Below the pieces are notes generated by a model that searched no databases, was not told the origin of the DNA, and worked only from the letters and a program-made list of their open reading frames with translations. A program made the translations under genes and the position numbers. A stretch of DNA of 64,000 bases from Locusta migratoria (taxonomy: Eukaryota > Arthropoda > Insecta > Orthoptera > Acrididae), in assembly GCA_026315105.1 (NCBI GenBank), contig CM048745.1:787877390-787941389 (forward strand), written 5' to 3'. Every line of letters starts with the position of its first letter. The first letter of the stretch is position 1. Of this stretch, positions 21,493-33,339 are shown piece after piece.

Positions 21493-21588
21493 CCTAAAGG
21501 CGGCGGCCGCCAGCTCACCGGCTGTCCGCTGGGGCACGCCCACCGCCGCGTAGCGCCCCCCAGTCAGATGTCGGCCGCCGCCTTTAGG
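21493..21588. repeat. GC-rich hairpin, 96 bp
   Basis: The 18-base arms CCTAAAGGCGGCGGCCGC (21493-21510) and the inverted copy at 21571-21588 differ in one base. They enclose a 60-bp GC-rich loop that contains further short inverted pieces. It stands alone in AT-rich surroundings. Confidence 0.75.
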
Positions 21589-21794
21589 AGTGACGTAGGC
21601 ACGGCCAACTGTGAGGCCTTGTCTTCTAGGTGGCGTTGCTTCCGCCCGTAAGGGCCTCTCGCCGTCTCCTTACTCGCCGCCTAACTGACATCCCTTGCGC
21701 ACGCGCCCCCAGATATACCCGCCGATCGAGGCAACTAGTGCCAGCCGCGAACAAATGACAAACCAAAACTAGCCACACCACCTGCGGTGAAGTA

Positions 21795-22290
21795 ACGAAG
21801 AGATATCGATACGCGAGTTTGAGCGAGGTAGCTGGCGCCAATACTAATAAATCCAGAGAGCATGCTTCAAGCATTACATTTGCGTCTTTGTCATCGTGGA
21901 AATCTCTCACAGCTTTTTAATAAGAGATACTGTTTGTTAACTATGACACCAATGCGGTACACCAAACGATTTTGTTACATGTATGTAATTAATCTGTTAC
22001 TGATTTTCCTGTTATGTCTGCTTACTTCTAACATAACCGACGTTACGATTACGAAGCCAGGAAAAGCACCTCAAATAGGCCAATTGTACGGGTAGTAGGA
22101 TCAAGAGCAGTACAAAAAAAGGAAAAAAAATCTACCGTACCCGTTATTTCGGCAATATTTGAGATACAGACTGTTAAGTCCTTTGTTGCACTTTATTTGG
22201 AATTAACGTCTCAAGGGCTTATAATAGACCATATTTAAGAACATACAATATTATTTTTCTGTGTAGCTGTTTACAACTGTAAATTGCACT
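21795..22290 (+). repeat. Unclassified interspersed repeat, copy 1
   Basis: The segment matches 36790-37255 in inverted orientation, with many point differences and small indels. Shared blocks include GAAGAGATATCGATACGCGAG (at one end), CGACGTTACGATTACGAAGC and CATACAATATTATTTT. No ORF or terminal signature identifies the class. Confidence 0.7.
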
Positions 22291-22339
22291 CCAAACAAAC
22301 GAATGAAACAAACAGCTGAATCCACTTGTGTTTTCTGTT

Positions 22340-23090
22340 TCTATTTCGATAATAAAAAAAAAACCTCTGACATCACTCTCATCACTATACAAAATGCTTG
22401 CTGTATAACACCAACGATTTTTGTGAAGGATGCGACTCGTCAACATAATGTTTTTATTTGCAAAACCTTGTTACTTACTATCTTCAGACTATGTATTTTT
22501 TACTGTGTAACAAACAAAAATTTTGTCATTTTTCCTATAAACCACAGTAAAATGTAACCTTAATAGACGTTACTCAGCTCGAAGTATGCTAGAGGCCAGA
22601 AATTAAAAAACGGAGAATGTTCTCCGGTCGTGAGAAACTAGTTTTATTCATACGAAATCGGAGAATGTTCTTGCGTAACCCTTTTACTCACACTGAGAAC
22701 ATACTCGGTTGAAGTATATTCTTTGACTCACTTCATACATACGAACCTGGGCATGTTATCTAGCATCCAGAGTATGAAGTAAATACGGCCCATTGAAACA
22801 CAGCATGCACCCTAAACGTAATCATATGAACCGCTACCTCCACACTACTACTTGTTATCCACCACATCAATGCTGGGAGTTCTACACACACCCTCCAAGT
22901 GAGATTTCGTTGTTTGTGATTATTTGTCGCAAAAATTAGATCATCTTAAGGTTGTTTTCGGGCAGAATTAACTAATCATTAAATCAGTTGATGTTAACAA
23001 TTTGAACCACTTTGTGAACCACGCACGGACACTTATAAATCAACTCCTTTTTTTACGCTTTTAGGGGACTTCATCATCGAAATGTCAGAA
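22340..23090. other. Unexplained AT-rich interval
   Basis: No recognised element. A GGAGAATGTTCT motif occurs twice (about 22611 and 22669) and a related TGAGAACATAC near 22701. Their meaning is unknown. Confidence 0.35.
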
Positions 23091-23094
23091 TTCT

Positions 23095-23710
23095 CAGTAA
23101 AGTAAGTCTGGGGTGTACAAAATACCCTGCCATTGTAGAATGGCACGTATTGGACAGACAAGTCGTACCGTCCGTAACTGATGCATAGAACAAACGTACA
23201 CACTCGTGTGCTCCAACAGAATGTTTCTGCTGTGGCTGAACATTGCGTTGCAGAAGAAACGCAAATTACTGTTCTATCTTCTCGGTACTCGAATTGCGTG
23301 TTCTAGGAATAGATCATCCTATTTGCAGAGGCAGTAGTTTTACGTAATCAAAATATGGAATCCTATTTTATCAGATAGTAAACAACATCGGTCTAGTTTT
23401 CGACCGCTGTTTTCTTAATTTACTATTGACTGCTTTCTACAAATTGTACCTCGCTTGGCAGAAGGCAGTTTATACGCATATTGCGTCCATGAAGCGGCTT
23501 GATCGCGAGATATAGACAAGCCGATTTATATATCTCCTCAGTTCCGGCGTGATTCTGCACCAATCGCCCCTGAAACTGATTGCCAGGTGGACAGCTGAAA
23601 TGTGCACAATTCCCATCAAATCCGTGAAGTGGATCAAAAATTGTTACACATGAAGCCTGCGAAAATCCCGAGGATCAGTTCCTGCCACCGGATAACCTCC
23701 TCACTTCATT
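23095..23710 (+). pseudogene. Penelope-like element, GIY-YIG endonuclease remnant
   Basis: Translating the plus strand in shifting frames gives GVYKIPCHCRMARIGQT (about 23110-23162), which matches the start of the GIY-YIG endonuclease of Penelope elements with the second Tyr lost. A SAVAEHC-like stretch and an EAVVLRNQN stretch follow (23230-23360), which belong to the same domain's end. Many stops are present. The block 23480-23710 is probably its 3' untranslated region and abuts the LTR element that starts near 23720. Confidence 0.6.
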
Positions 23711-23719
23711 GTCAAGACA

Positions 23720-25534
23720 CTCCACCTATAACCCTACCCGTCCTACACCACCGGTTAGTATATGATAATTAGAAAAATGACCCGTGTGCCTAATTATCTT
23801 AATTTAGTGCAAAAGTTATCAGTAATGAAGCCGATGATGTAGCGGAGGCTATAACCGGAACGTTGCTATACCTCTTTGGTAGACAACAACGATCGATAGA
23901 AATAAAGAAAGTGGAAGGTAAAATTTGGAATAAAATTATCAATGTTTAAATGAAAGAAATTGCAGAACAAACGGAACACAGGCATTAATTTGGAAAAAGT
24001 GAATGACTTATTGATTTACGGTCCCCAGCTCGATGTACGAGCAAATAATTTGGTGGTATGTCAATAATAGTAAAGTTAATTAACAAACGCGAAAAATTAC
24101 GTAAATTTTGGTGGGCCGTGAATCACAGTATGTGCATCAAATCCGGTACATAATTACACTGATAATTACTGAGAAATAGTTTACTAACACAGGGGTTCAA
24201 TGTAAGACAGCGAAATGCAAGCCATAGCCGCGCAAATGAAACATGTAGCAAATCATGCAAAACTCTCACCTTAATACTTACTATTTACAGCTTCAAATAA
24301 TTAGTTGTTTATATATGTATCAGAAATTACTCTACAGCGAGTATACCATGAGCTTTTGCAATAATCAAGTTGTAACTGAACTATTAACTGTACTAATGGC
24401 AAGCTCAAAAATTAATTAATGACTTGTCGTGATAACACTGAATATTTAGAAAAGAACCATTTAACCTTCTGATTAACTTTTTTCTTTAACCAGGAATTAT
24501 TAGCATTCAAACACGAGCAAACAATTACTATTCTCACTAGTCAGCACTAGCAAGTTAAAACAAACTTTACCTCAAAATAATATGCAGTGGAAAACAATTA
24601 ACCTTTTACACTGTTATTGAAATATCTCTTGAAATTGAAAGTTATCTAGCAGTTTCGTTCAACTTAGTAAACCTATTGGTCAGCAACACTGGCATAAACT
24701 ACATTTAGTAATACTTTTCTGAACACATTTTTTATTAACGACTGTCACATTGTCTTTAATGACTCTGATTTTTAGTTTTCTATAACTTTGTGAATATTCT
24801 CGGAAAAACAATGGATGCGGAAGGAACCTGTCTAGACAATGACTATGGGTGATGATTTTTAAACACAGGTTCACAAATAACAGTGTTCGCTATTGAACAA
24901 TCATCACTAATACGCTGGTTAGCTGTACATGCTAAGACAAACTGGACAGATCTTACTGAATTTGGTGTGCGACGTGGTGCTGCTGATTGAAGACTGTTGG
25001 CACTTAACAATTGGCAAACACAGGCTCTTCTTGGCGACGAATGTTAATTACCATTCAGGGCCCACAGCATTCCTCTTGATGTATTTATCAATTATCTGAG
25101 CTGTGGCCGTATGAATAAATAATATTGCCTCTTCGCCGTCTCCTCCACTAGTGCCAATCCACGTACTTGTGCCGTACACCACTGAGCGCCCCGTCAAAAC
25201 GAATTCGTCTCTCCGCCGCTACTTCTCAACAACGATTCCTTCTCGCTGTGCGCCTCTGCGCTACCAGCGATAAAAGACTCCCTACTCAAAGATGATTCTA
25301 TACAATAGCAAAGCCCTTGCTAACCCAGCGTGTCTACTACATTTACATTATTTTTGACATATATGGAAATTAGCAGGACAATGCAAATATATTACAGAAA
25401 CAAAATATACAAATACATAATAAATTACAAAAAGATTCAAATCATGAGGAAAAATACATAAAGCATCGTTTTATATATCACCCTGTACGCACACATGACT
25501 GGAAAGCACCGTTGGTCACTGTGTTGTTGTGTCA
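23720..25534 (-). repeat. 3' LTR (left copy, about 1.8 kb)
   Basis: Read on the minus strand it begins TGTGACACAACAACA at 25534 and ends in GGTGTAGGACGGGTAGG near 23725. It shares about 1.2 kb with the right LTR. It also holds about 620 bp (24549-25167) that the right LTR lacks. Confidence 0.85.
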
Positions 25535-25743
25535 CATATGCCCCACGTTTCATTGGTCTATATTGCCTTATAGATCCAAGGAAACGTCCAGGCTCATACA
25601 AAGAGTGATCAACGACATGCCAGAAAAACACAAAACAAATCAATTTAGTCAACACTACATCAAGAGATTATCACACAGGATCATATTCAACTGTGTCCAT
25701 TATCATCATCTACTCATTAAATACGGCTCTTAATCTAATTAAT

Positions 25744-25965
25744 CACATAGGTTGAAATCGCTATGTCCCCACACAATAACTAATCAATACAAAATCAAAA
25801 ACCTTTCTCACACAGCAAAATTATCTGTGTCCTTTCTCACTAATGATTAATTAACCGAAATACTTCATTAACCAACTCACATAGGATAAATCACTATGTC
25901 CTACACATTATTCAATTAACACCCAATTAAAATCTTATTCACACAGCATAAAATTATCTGCGTCC
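25744..25965 (-). repeat. Four phased stem-loops at the 3' end of the LTR element
   Basis: Short hairpins lie at 25744-25768, 25809-25832, 25878-25901 and 25940-25965, spaced 62-69 bases apart. In element sense the stems alternate ACATAG/CTATGT (1 and 3) with ACACAG/CTGTGT (2) and ACGCAG/CTGTGT (4), each preceded by GG and followed by G. The loops are 8-11 bases and AT-rich. They lie between the integrase end and the 3' LTR. Confidence 0.75.
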
Positions 25966-26516
25966 TCAAATAATAACACCAATCTTTTTTTCCTTTCAGG
26001 CACTGATTTGCATCTCAGTACTAAATTTCTCGCTCGCTCTCATTACCATTGAAATAATTGGCATCAGCACTGTGTTGTGCCCCACTTTCATTTTATTTCT
26101 GCACCATGTCCAAAGGCACACAACTTCAAATTCTGCTTAACTTGCCTCATTACATTGATGAACAACTTTGATTAAATTATTTGTAATTTTTTTATCGGTC
26201 ACCTGCAACTTAAATAACCAGTCTAAGTACATCTGAAGTCACAAACACTTCATACAGTTGAAATCAGAGAATAAAACAATCATTAACAGAAACATTTACT
26301 ATACATACTCTAATTAAGCACATAAATTTGCTAATTACGTTAATGACGGGTCACTGAATAGTTTGCTGCAATCATTTTAAGCAGTCCATACTTAATTTCA
26401 GTACACCTAGGGAAAGCTTAGTCTTTAATCAGGCTACATCATTTCGCTAATGATCCTTCACAAGTTAAATTTCTTTATTCACTGGTTAATTATCCCTACT
26501 CTGGTATGGTCGTAAA

Positions 26517-27090
26517 TCAGTGATGTTCCGCACACCGAATGTTTTTAACTGATTGCGGATACACCAGATAATAAGCATTAGGGTGAGGAATACTTTGAAT
26601 TTCAAACGGTCCATTATAAATAAATTTAAATTTTGCAATCTCATTATCTATTTCGCTAGATTTATCGTGCATTTTCACGAGAACCTTGTCATGAATTTTG
26701 AATTTTATTGGTTTCAAATTCTCGTCGTGCCTTTTGATCCGTGCTTGAGCACGCTTATTCATTTGATCTCTCAACGTTTCTTCCGCGCGAGATTTAATTC
26801 TTGCCGCGGTGGAAAATTAATGAGTTCCTCCACCTCACTTTTCGGTCTCATTCCCAGCATAATCTCATAAGGAGTGAACCCAGTACTCTCGTGGGACAGC
26901 GATTTCAAAATTAGCTCAATGTCAGACACATATTTGCCCCACGCTTTATGATGGTTGTGGCAGTATGTTCTGAAATATCTGCCCAGCTCACGCATATTGC
27001 GTTCTGCAGGGTTACTTGAAATATCCGAAACATTTCCTATTATGCTTTTGAGATCATCGTCAGTCTGTTGCAGTGTGTTTAAATTTCTGA
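26517..27090 (-). pseudogene. Integrase C-terminal part of the LTR element
   Basis: Read on the minus strand, SNPAERNMRELGRYFR (about 26965-27015) is the end of the DDE core containing the catalytic Glu. HESTGFTPYEIMLG follows, then, after a one-base break near 26772, a GPY/F-type domain with DKVLVK and KFIYNGPFEIQSI (about 26590-26700). Upstream (27015-27080) is sequence that normally follows the protease, so the RT, RNase H and the first two catalytic Asp residues of integrase are deleted with the frame kept. Confidence 0.85.
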
Positions 27091-27092
27091 TG

Positions 27093-27289
27093 CCGGCCGC
27101 GGTGGCCGAGGTGACTGAGGCGCTCCAGTCACGGTCAGCACGGCCACTACTGTCGGGGGTTCGAATCCCCCCTCGGGCATGGATATTTGTGCCGTCCTAG
27201 TTCGTAAGTAGTTCATAAGTAGTTTGTAAGTTTAGGGACTGATGACCCCGTAGTTAAGTCCCATAAGCTTAACAAACATTTGAACATTT
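27093..27289 (+). mobile_element. tRNA-derived SINE inserted in the LTR element
   Basis: A full-length copy with head CCGGCCGCGGTGGCCGAGG, box B GGTTCGAATCC, body CATGGATATTTGTGCCGTC and tail CATTTGAACATT. The target duplication AAATTTCTGATG is at 27081-27092 and 27292-27303. It splits the protease frame from its downstream continuation. Confidence 0.96.
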
Positions 27290-27815
27290 CGAAATTTCTG
27301 ATGTGATAACGTTCTGAACCGTCACTTAATCCTCCATACAACGGCAACGTAACTAAACGCAACCGCAAATCTTCATTCATTATTACCCTGTTCATCTCAT
27401 CAAAATCTATTTCCATTTTACTGTCTTCCACAGAAAACGATATAACCTTTCTGCCACAATCAATTGCCACTTTATATTTCAGCATCCAATCAATTCCTAC
27501 TATCATATAAGTACTCAGTTGAGGTACTACTAAAAACTCATGTTCAAATGCACAACTTTTAATAGAAAACTGTAACAGCACTTGTGATTTAATTGGTTTT
27601 CTACATGCTTCGGTAGCACCTATCACTTTTACGCCTCTTACAGGCATCTCCACTATTTCCGTTAATTTCTTTAATTGTTCATAATATGACTGAGACATTG
27701 CATTAATTTGGCTTCCAGTATCGACTAAAACTTGTACGTTCGTTCCATGAACTTTAACCGGAACCATGATCGTACCTTTTAGTTTCATCACCTTTGTCTT
27801 CCCACAACAAATCAT
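27213..27815 (-). pseudogene. Retropepsin of the LTR element
   Basis: The active site is VQVLVDTGSQINAMS near 27690-27735. The retropepsin-like second half has AFEHEFLVVPQL and YMIVGIDWMLKYK (27480-27550), the flap-end GxDW signature of Gypsy proteases. The frame runs into the SINE at 27291 and ends there at 27213, so the last 26 codons are SINE-derived. It joins the gag-side ORF by a one-base shift near 27770-27800. Confidence 0.85.
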
Positions 27816-30310
27816 GTTCCACGTCTAAATTATCCCATAATAAGCCGTCCTGTTCGAACTTTGCAACCTTCTTTTGCCTCCTACTATCTTTTTCCTCAGA
27901 CTGACATAACACACATTTTATGTCACGCACCTCTGATAATTCAGCGAGTTCATCTTCACTGTCACTTTCGTTCGGTCGTATCACGTCTGCTAAAACCTCG
28001 TACACATTGTAATCATCTGTTTCGCTCGTTAATGTCGTTCGGTCATCAACACGAGCAAGGACTCCCGACACATCACCTCCGGCTGCCCGTCCAACGTGGT
28101 TGCTTTCGTCGCAATCGAGAATGGCATCGATACAAGCTTTGTTTGTAGAACCTTCCCGTGTCCCTTTTTCTTTCCTATACTCAATAACATCATCATTATC
28201 TCCCATTATACATTCATTAACTTTATCCATGTTACGTGACACTTCTCTCAGAGTGCCCGCTCCTTTCAAACAACTTTTTTTCAGTAATGCAATGCATAAC
28301 TTCATCTTCCTTTACTGTAAAATTTACTTTCCTACCTTTCCTTTTCCATGCTTATATACCTTCATACATCTTACCACCTTGTTTCAGCCAATCCCGGTTA
28401 TCGACTTCCAGATCGAACACGCCAGACATGGCTTTTGGCACTTTCGTGAGCGGAATCTGCATCGGAATCTGCGCCGGCCCTTTATGTTGCCGCGCATCAT
28501 CCTTTGCCGCTTCGATAACAATCCCGACTTCGCTAGCTACTACATCTGTTTCTGTATGCATACGAGGTACATTCCTTTCGCGCAGATGTTCGCTCCTATT
28601 TTCTTTCGCGTAAACTCGCTCGCAGTAGTTTATTTCATTTAGGCGGTTGCTGGACACTTTGTCATTATTCTCGCAGCAACCGTTCCTTTGTTGATGGGGC
28701 CGCACCTCGTTACCCGCAGCAGTTTGCCCCTCTACTGTTGCGGCTCCTCGTTTTTTGAGAATCGATCGTCACACGGATATGAGTGGTGACAACCTCTCCC
28801 GCGGTGGGCGCCTCTACCTCTACCTCTGCCCCTTCCTCTTCCTCTATCCACTTGTGCACTCCGTATTTCAAACTCGTTAACCTGGTTGTTGTCATACTTC
28901 GGGTTACCGTAATTATTTTTGTTTTGATTGGAGTTATTGTTACCGTGGTACCGGTTGTCATTACTCCGATAACACACATCCATGTCGCCCACTTTCCTTA
29001 AGAAAGAAGCTTTGTCTTTCTCGCCCATTAAGTAACCGCGAACACTCCACGGTAACTTTTCGCGCAGAACGGTCATCGTGCTTCGCTCGGACATTTGACC
29101 TTTTACATGCTCAATTTTCCTGCACAGATTCTCGCAGTACGTTTTCATGTTTCTATCTTTACCCGGTCGGTAATTATCTCGCTATTCTGATACGCTCTTC
29201 CTCGGGTAACGCAGAAGGTATAATCTTTCTGCACGCGTCCATGAAAATCACCGGGTGCACGTTACCTTTCGGGTCGAATTTTTTTATTTCCAGGTTCACA
29301 GGGTTGGGATACACGCCACCTAATGTGAACGTGGCAACCAAACTCTTTACGGTTTCTAAACTCTTTACTTGCTCTTTAATTTCTACCAGCTTTTGATTAA
29401 CGTTAGATTCCAAAGTCTGAGCCTTATTTTGCACATCAGCATTGACTTTAATTACCGTTTCTTGTAATTTCGTTTCTGTCTCGTCCTGAACCTTCACAAT
29501 TTGTCCCTTTAATGTATTTACAGAATGTTTCAGTTCAGTACGTATTTCCTCTTGTTTGTTACTGACAAGCCTTACTTCACGATCAACTTTAGTTTCTACC
29601 TCTTCGCGAATCTTTTCTGCCTTTTCTTCTATACTTTCATTTATTACCCCTTCCATGGACCTAAACTTTTCAGTTAACTGACTATTCACGCTGTCATAAA
29701 GATACTCTTTCTGCTTTTTAATTTCATTAGTCATTAATTTCTTTACACATTCTAATTCGCTTTGAAACTTTTTATCTAAATTCTGTCCATCTGTTCAGTC
29801 AGAGTTTTCATTTGTTCACCAATTTTCGTGTGTAGAGTATTTATTTTACTATCAAAAGCTTGGCTCAGAGACTGAACTGATGAGTCTATTTTGTTATCTA
29901 CACCATCAATTATGCTTGCTAACGATTTATTTGATAGCTCCATTGCATCTATTTTCGATTCATGTGAATCTATTTTGATAGTTATGTCTTCAGCTAACGA
30001 TTGATGTGACTGACTGATAACTTCGCTAATCCTTTGCATCAACATATTCGGATCAAATGGCAGATTTGACATTGGCTCTGGTTTCATTTTCAGACCCACA
30101 CTATACTTAAAAGTCTCTGTGTATGTTTCATCCGGATCCTGCTCACATTCTGGAATTTCCTGCTTTATTATCACATCGCCTACATTTTCTGTTTTCACGT
30201 CAAAATCTGTGTTACGGTCTGCGTCTGGCTCACCGCCAATCAATGCGGAAGCCGGCTCCAGCCTTTGTAGTGGATGCCCCGCCTGCATTATCGAATTCGA
30301 TATTGTTGTT
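27754..30310 (-). pseudogene. Gag of the LTR element, frameshifted, coiled-coil and RGG-rich
   Basis: Read from 30310 down, the first ORF (30288-29776) and the second (29734-29174) are rich in Glu, Lys and Val and have heptad-like spacing, which suggests a long coiled coil. The second ends in PKGNVHPVIFMDACRKIIP, resembling the gag of Gypsy relatives. The third (29148-28732) has a basic RGRGRGRGRGRG stretch near 28800-28850 in place of a classical CCHC knuckle; only CHHSYPC remains nearby. Acidic, low-complexity pieces (28705-28352, 28305-27754) lead to the protease. At least four frame breaks are present. Confidence 0.65.
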
Positions 30311-30411
30311 TGGTCTACTGTTTGTTCCGGCCTTTTCTTTGAAATTTCACAATTTATTTAAATCCTACGATTTCGCGGCTCAGGACGAGATAAGTACTGT
30401 TCTGTCCACTA

Positions 30412-31620
30412 CGGTCGCCACGTATAAACCTACCCGTCCTACACCACCGGTTAGTATATGAAAATTAGAAAAATGACCCGTGTGCCTAATTATCTTAATT
30501 TGGTGGAAAAGCTATCGGTAATGAAGCCGATGATGTAGCGGAGGCTATAACCGGAACGTTGCTGCACCTCTTTGGTAGGCAACAACGATCGATAGAAATA
30601 AAGAAAGTGGAAGGTAAAATTTGGAATAAAATTATCAATGTTTAAATGAAAGAAATTGCGGAACAAACGGAACACAGGGATTAATATGGAAAAAGTGAAT
30701 GACTTATTGATTTACGGTCGCCATCTCGATGTACGAGCAAATAATTTGGTGGGATGTCAATAATAACAAAGTTAATTAACATATGTGAAAAATTACGTAA
30801 AATGTTGGTGAGCCGTGTATCACAGTATGTCCATCAAATCCGGTACAAAAGACACTGACAATATACTAACTACTGAGAAATAGTTTACTAACACAAGGGT
30901 TCAATGTAAGACAGCGAAATGCAAGCCATAGCCGCGCAAATGCAACATGTAGCAAATCATGCAAAACTCTCACCTTAATACTTACTATTTACAGCTTCAA
31001 ATAATTAATTGTTTATATAAGTACCAGAAATTATTCAACAGCGAGTATACCATGCGCTTTAGCAATAATCAAGTTGTAACTGAACTATTAACTGTACTAA
31101 TGGCAAGCTCAAATATTAATTAATGACTTGTCGTGATAACACTGAATATTTAGAAAAGAACCATTTAACCTTCTGATTAAATTTTTCTTTAACTAGGTGT
31201 TATTAGCATTCAAACACGAGCAAACAATTACTATTCTCACTAGTCAGTACTTTTTCCGTACAGCACTGAGCGCACCGTCAAAACGAATCCGTCTCTCCGC
31301 CGCTACTTCTCAACGACGTCTCCTTCTCGCTGTGCGCCTCTGCGCTACGAGCGATAAAAAAACTCCCTACTCAAAGATGATTCTATACAATAGCAAAGCC
31401 CTTGCTAACCCAGCGTGTCTACTATATTTACATTATTTTTGACATATATGGAAATTAGCAGGACAATGCAAATATATTACAGAAACAAAATACACAAATA
31501 CATAATAAATTACAAAAAATACAAATAATGAGGAAAAATACATAAAGCATCATTTTATATACCACCCTGTACGCACACATGACTGGAAAGCACCGTTGGT
31601 CTCTGTGTTGTTGTGTCACA
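30412..31620 (-). repeat. 5' LTR (right copy, about 1.2 kb)
   Basis: It shares long near-identical blocks with 23720-25534, including CGTCCTACACCACCGGTTAG and the last 350 bases to GTTGTTGTGTCACA at 31620. A 620-bp block is missing at about 31247-31250, where the flanks share GTACT-type microhomology with the left LTR. On its left, minus-strand TGGCGACCGTAGTGG fits a tRNA primer-binding site. Confidence 0.85.
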
Positions 31621-31655
31621 AACTCAACTACAGAAATCACGTGAACGTCAGAAAT

Positions 31656-32795
31656 ATGTTACTTACAAGGAGCGGACGCCTACTCGTCATCGCCGAATTC
31701 GTCCAGATTGGTGGTACATGTAGAGCTTGGTGAGACACGAAAGCGCCCCAAGTGGGGACTCCAATTGGCCAAGTGTTTAGGAAGTAAAAGGAAGTTTGAT
31801 AGGGATCTACCACCGAATGCATATTATCAACTGCCCCGGTGTTTGGTTCAGTGATAAAAGATCGCATTCGTATTGAGGAAGTCGTGGGTTGAACTCCACT
31901 AGGCGGCAAATTTTTTTCTGCTCGTTGGAAATGCATACACCCACATATTGTTCGCGTAGGGGTCGTCAGGACAATATTAGATCAATTACAGCACGCGCGA
32001 AAGAATTTAAACAATCATTCTCCCAAGCTCAATACGTGAAAGGAATGGAAAAAAAAACGAATAACAGTGGGACATACCCTCTGCCATGCACTTCACAGTG
32101 GTTTGCTGAGTCGTCGTAATTAACCCCAAAATTATTAAGGTTATTTTATTAATTTATATAAGCAAGAAAGTGAAAGGGCATTGGATGAAATTCAGGGTGA
32201 TATTCATCGAAGAAACAGGGGAAGCAATAATTTTGACCGCATCTTGCACACGTTATGAACACCGCTCTTAAAGTTACATTTTTTAAGTCTCCATAGGAAA
32301 ACAAACTTCTCTGACATTCTGAAAACTCATGATTATTCGTGTTTGCACCTTATAGATAGTTCACAACCCCAACTTTGCAAATTAATATGCTTGTTTTAAA
32401 TAATGATTTCCCTTGCTGATCTTGTGCACATATAAATACAAAATAACATACATGATGTTGGGGTTAATTGTGAAGTCAGTAGTGTAGGCATTGCCAAGTT
32501 GCAGAAAAAAAAGAAAAACCTTGCCGCCGGGTGGAATAGAACCCGCGAACCTTTCAATAAAAATCCGGTCTCTTACCGCCGAACCAAACACCGGTTTCTA
32601 AACTGATTCTCTTAGGGGCAGTTGATAATGTGCATATGGTGATCGAAATTCCTTTTATTTCCTAAACGCTTAGGCATCTGAAGTTCCCACTTAGTTCATT
32701 TTCATATCTCACCACGCCCTACATGTACTGTACCACAAATTTGGACGAATTCGGCGATGATGAGTAGGCGTCCTCTCCTAGTTAGACAAGCAGAA
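31656..32795. mobile_element. Inverted-repeat element with tRNA-like sequence in each arm
   Basis: The left arm (31656-31915) and right arm (32500-32795) are inverted copies sharing GGACGCCTACTC, TCGCCGAATTCGTCCA, GGTGTTTGGTTC and the ends near GGCGGCAA. Each arm holds a tRNA-like stretch, GGTTCGGCGGTAAGAG followed by GGGTTCTATTCC, read inward from the element centre. The 580-bp centre has no ORF of note. It could be two SINEs head to head or one foldback transposon. Confidence 0.65.
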
Positions 32796-33339
32796 AAAGT
32801 ACAGTTCCTAATGCATAAACTTTAACTTGTCAAATATAGGTTTCTATAAATACATTGTATCGGCGAAATAGATATATAAAGTGGATTGACCAATGCTATT
32901 TACATGTGTAACAAATTAGTCCTGTTCTTGTTACACATATGAGTAGAGTCTACTACAGTCCTTTTTCTAAAGACAACACGTTTTTTGGAAATCCGCAAGA
33001 TAAATCAGATATTTTGCATGATAAAGTGTCTACTAACTTCTTCTTAAATGTACATAAAGCAATGCAAATTTAGTTTCAGTAGTTTCAACTATTTTCACAT
33101 TTTTGTATTATTTACAGAAGTGTTCAAAACAATTAAAGTATCAGGTGCGATATCATATGTAGTATAAAAATGGAAACTATTTGATTCAGTCATTGATTGC
33201 AGTTGTATTTTTTGTATGATGAATATTTTTCTCTCTCAGCTCTCTACTTGAGGTTTACGTGGCTTTTAATTACAGCGGAGCACCACGGGGCTGTCATAAA
33301 AATAAAAATAAAAAATAAATAAAAAAAATTCTCGTTGCT
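32796..33339. other. Unexplained AT-rich interval
   Basis: No coding signature. An (A)n(T)-rich run, AAAATAAAAATAAAAAATAA, lies at about 33297-33330 next to the Tc1-like remnant and may be a retroelement tail or a simple repeat. Confidence 0.4.

Larger units (their letters stand above)
23720..31620 (-). mobile_element. Non-autonomous Gypsy-like LTR retrotransposon with two LTRs
   Basis: Direct repeats at 23720-25534 and 30412-31620 are the LTRs. Between them, on the minus strand, lie gag (30310 to about 27830), a retropepsin, and the last part of an integrase. RT, RNase H and most of the integrase are absent. A primer-binding-site-like TGGCGACCG follows the right LTR, and a purine-rich CGTGGGGCATA precedes the left one. 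The element must have used another element's enzymes if it moved after the deletion. A SINE (27093-27289) entered later. Confidence 0.85.

Noticed and set aside
25744..25965. CRISPR array
   Set aside because: The repeats are short hairpins of two types with similar rather than unique spacers, in an animal LTR retrotransposon.
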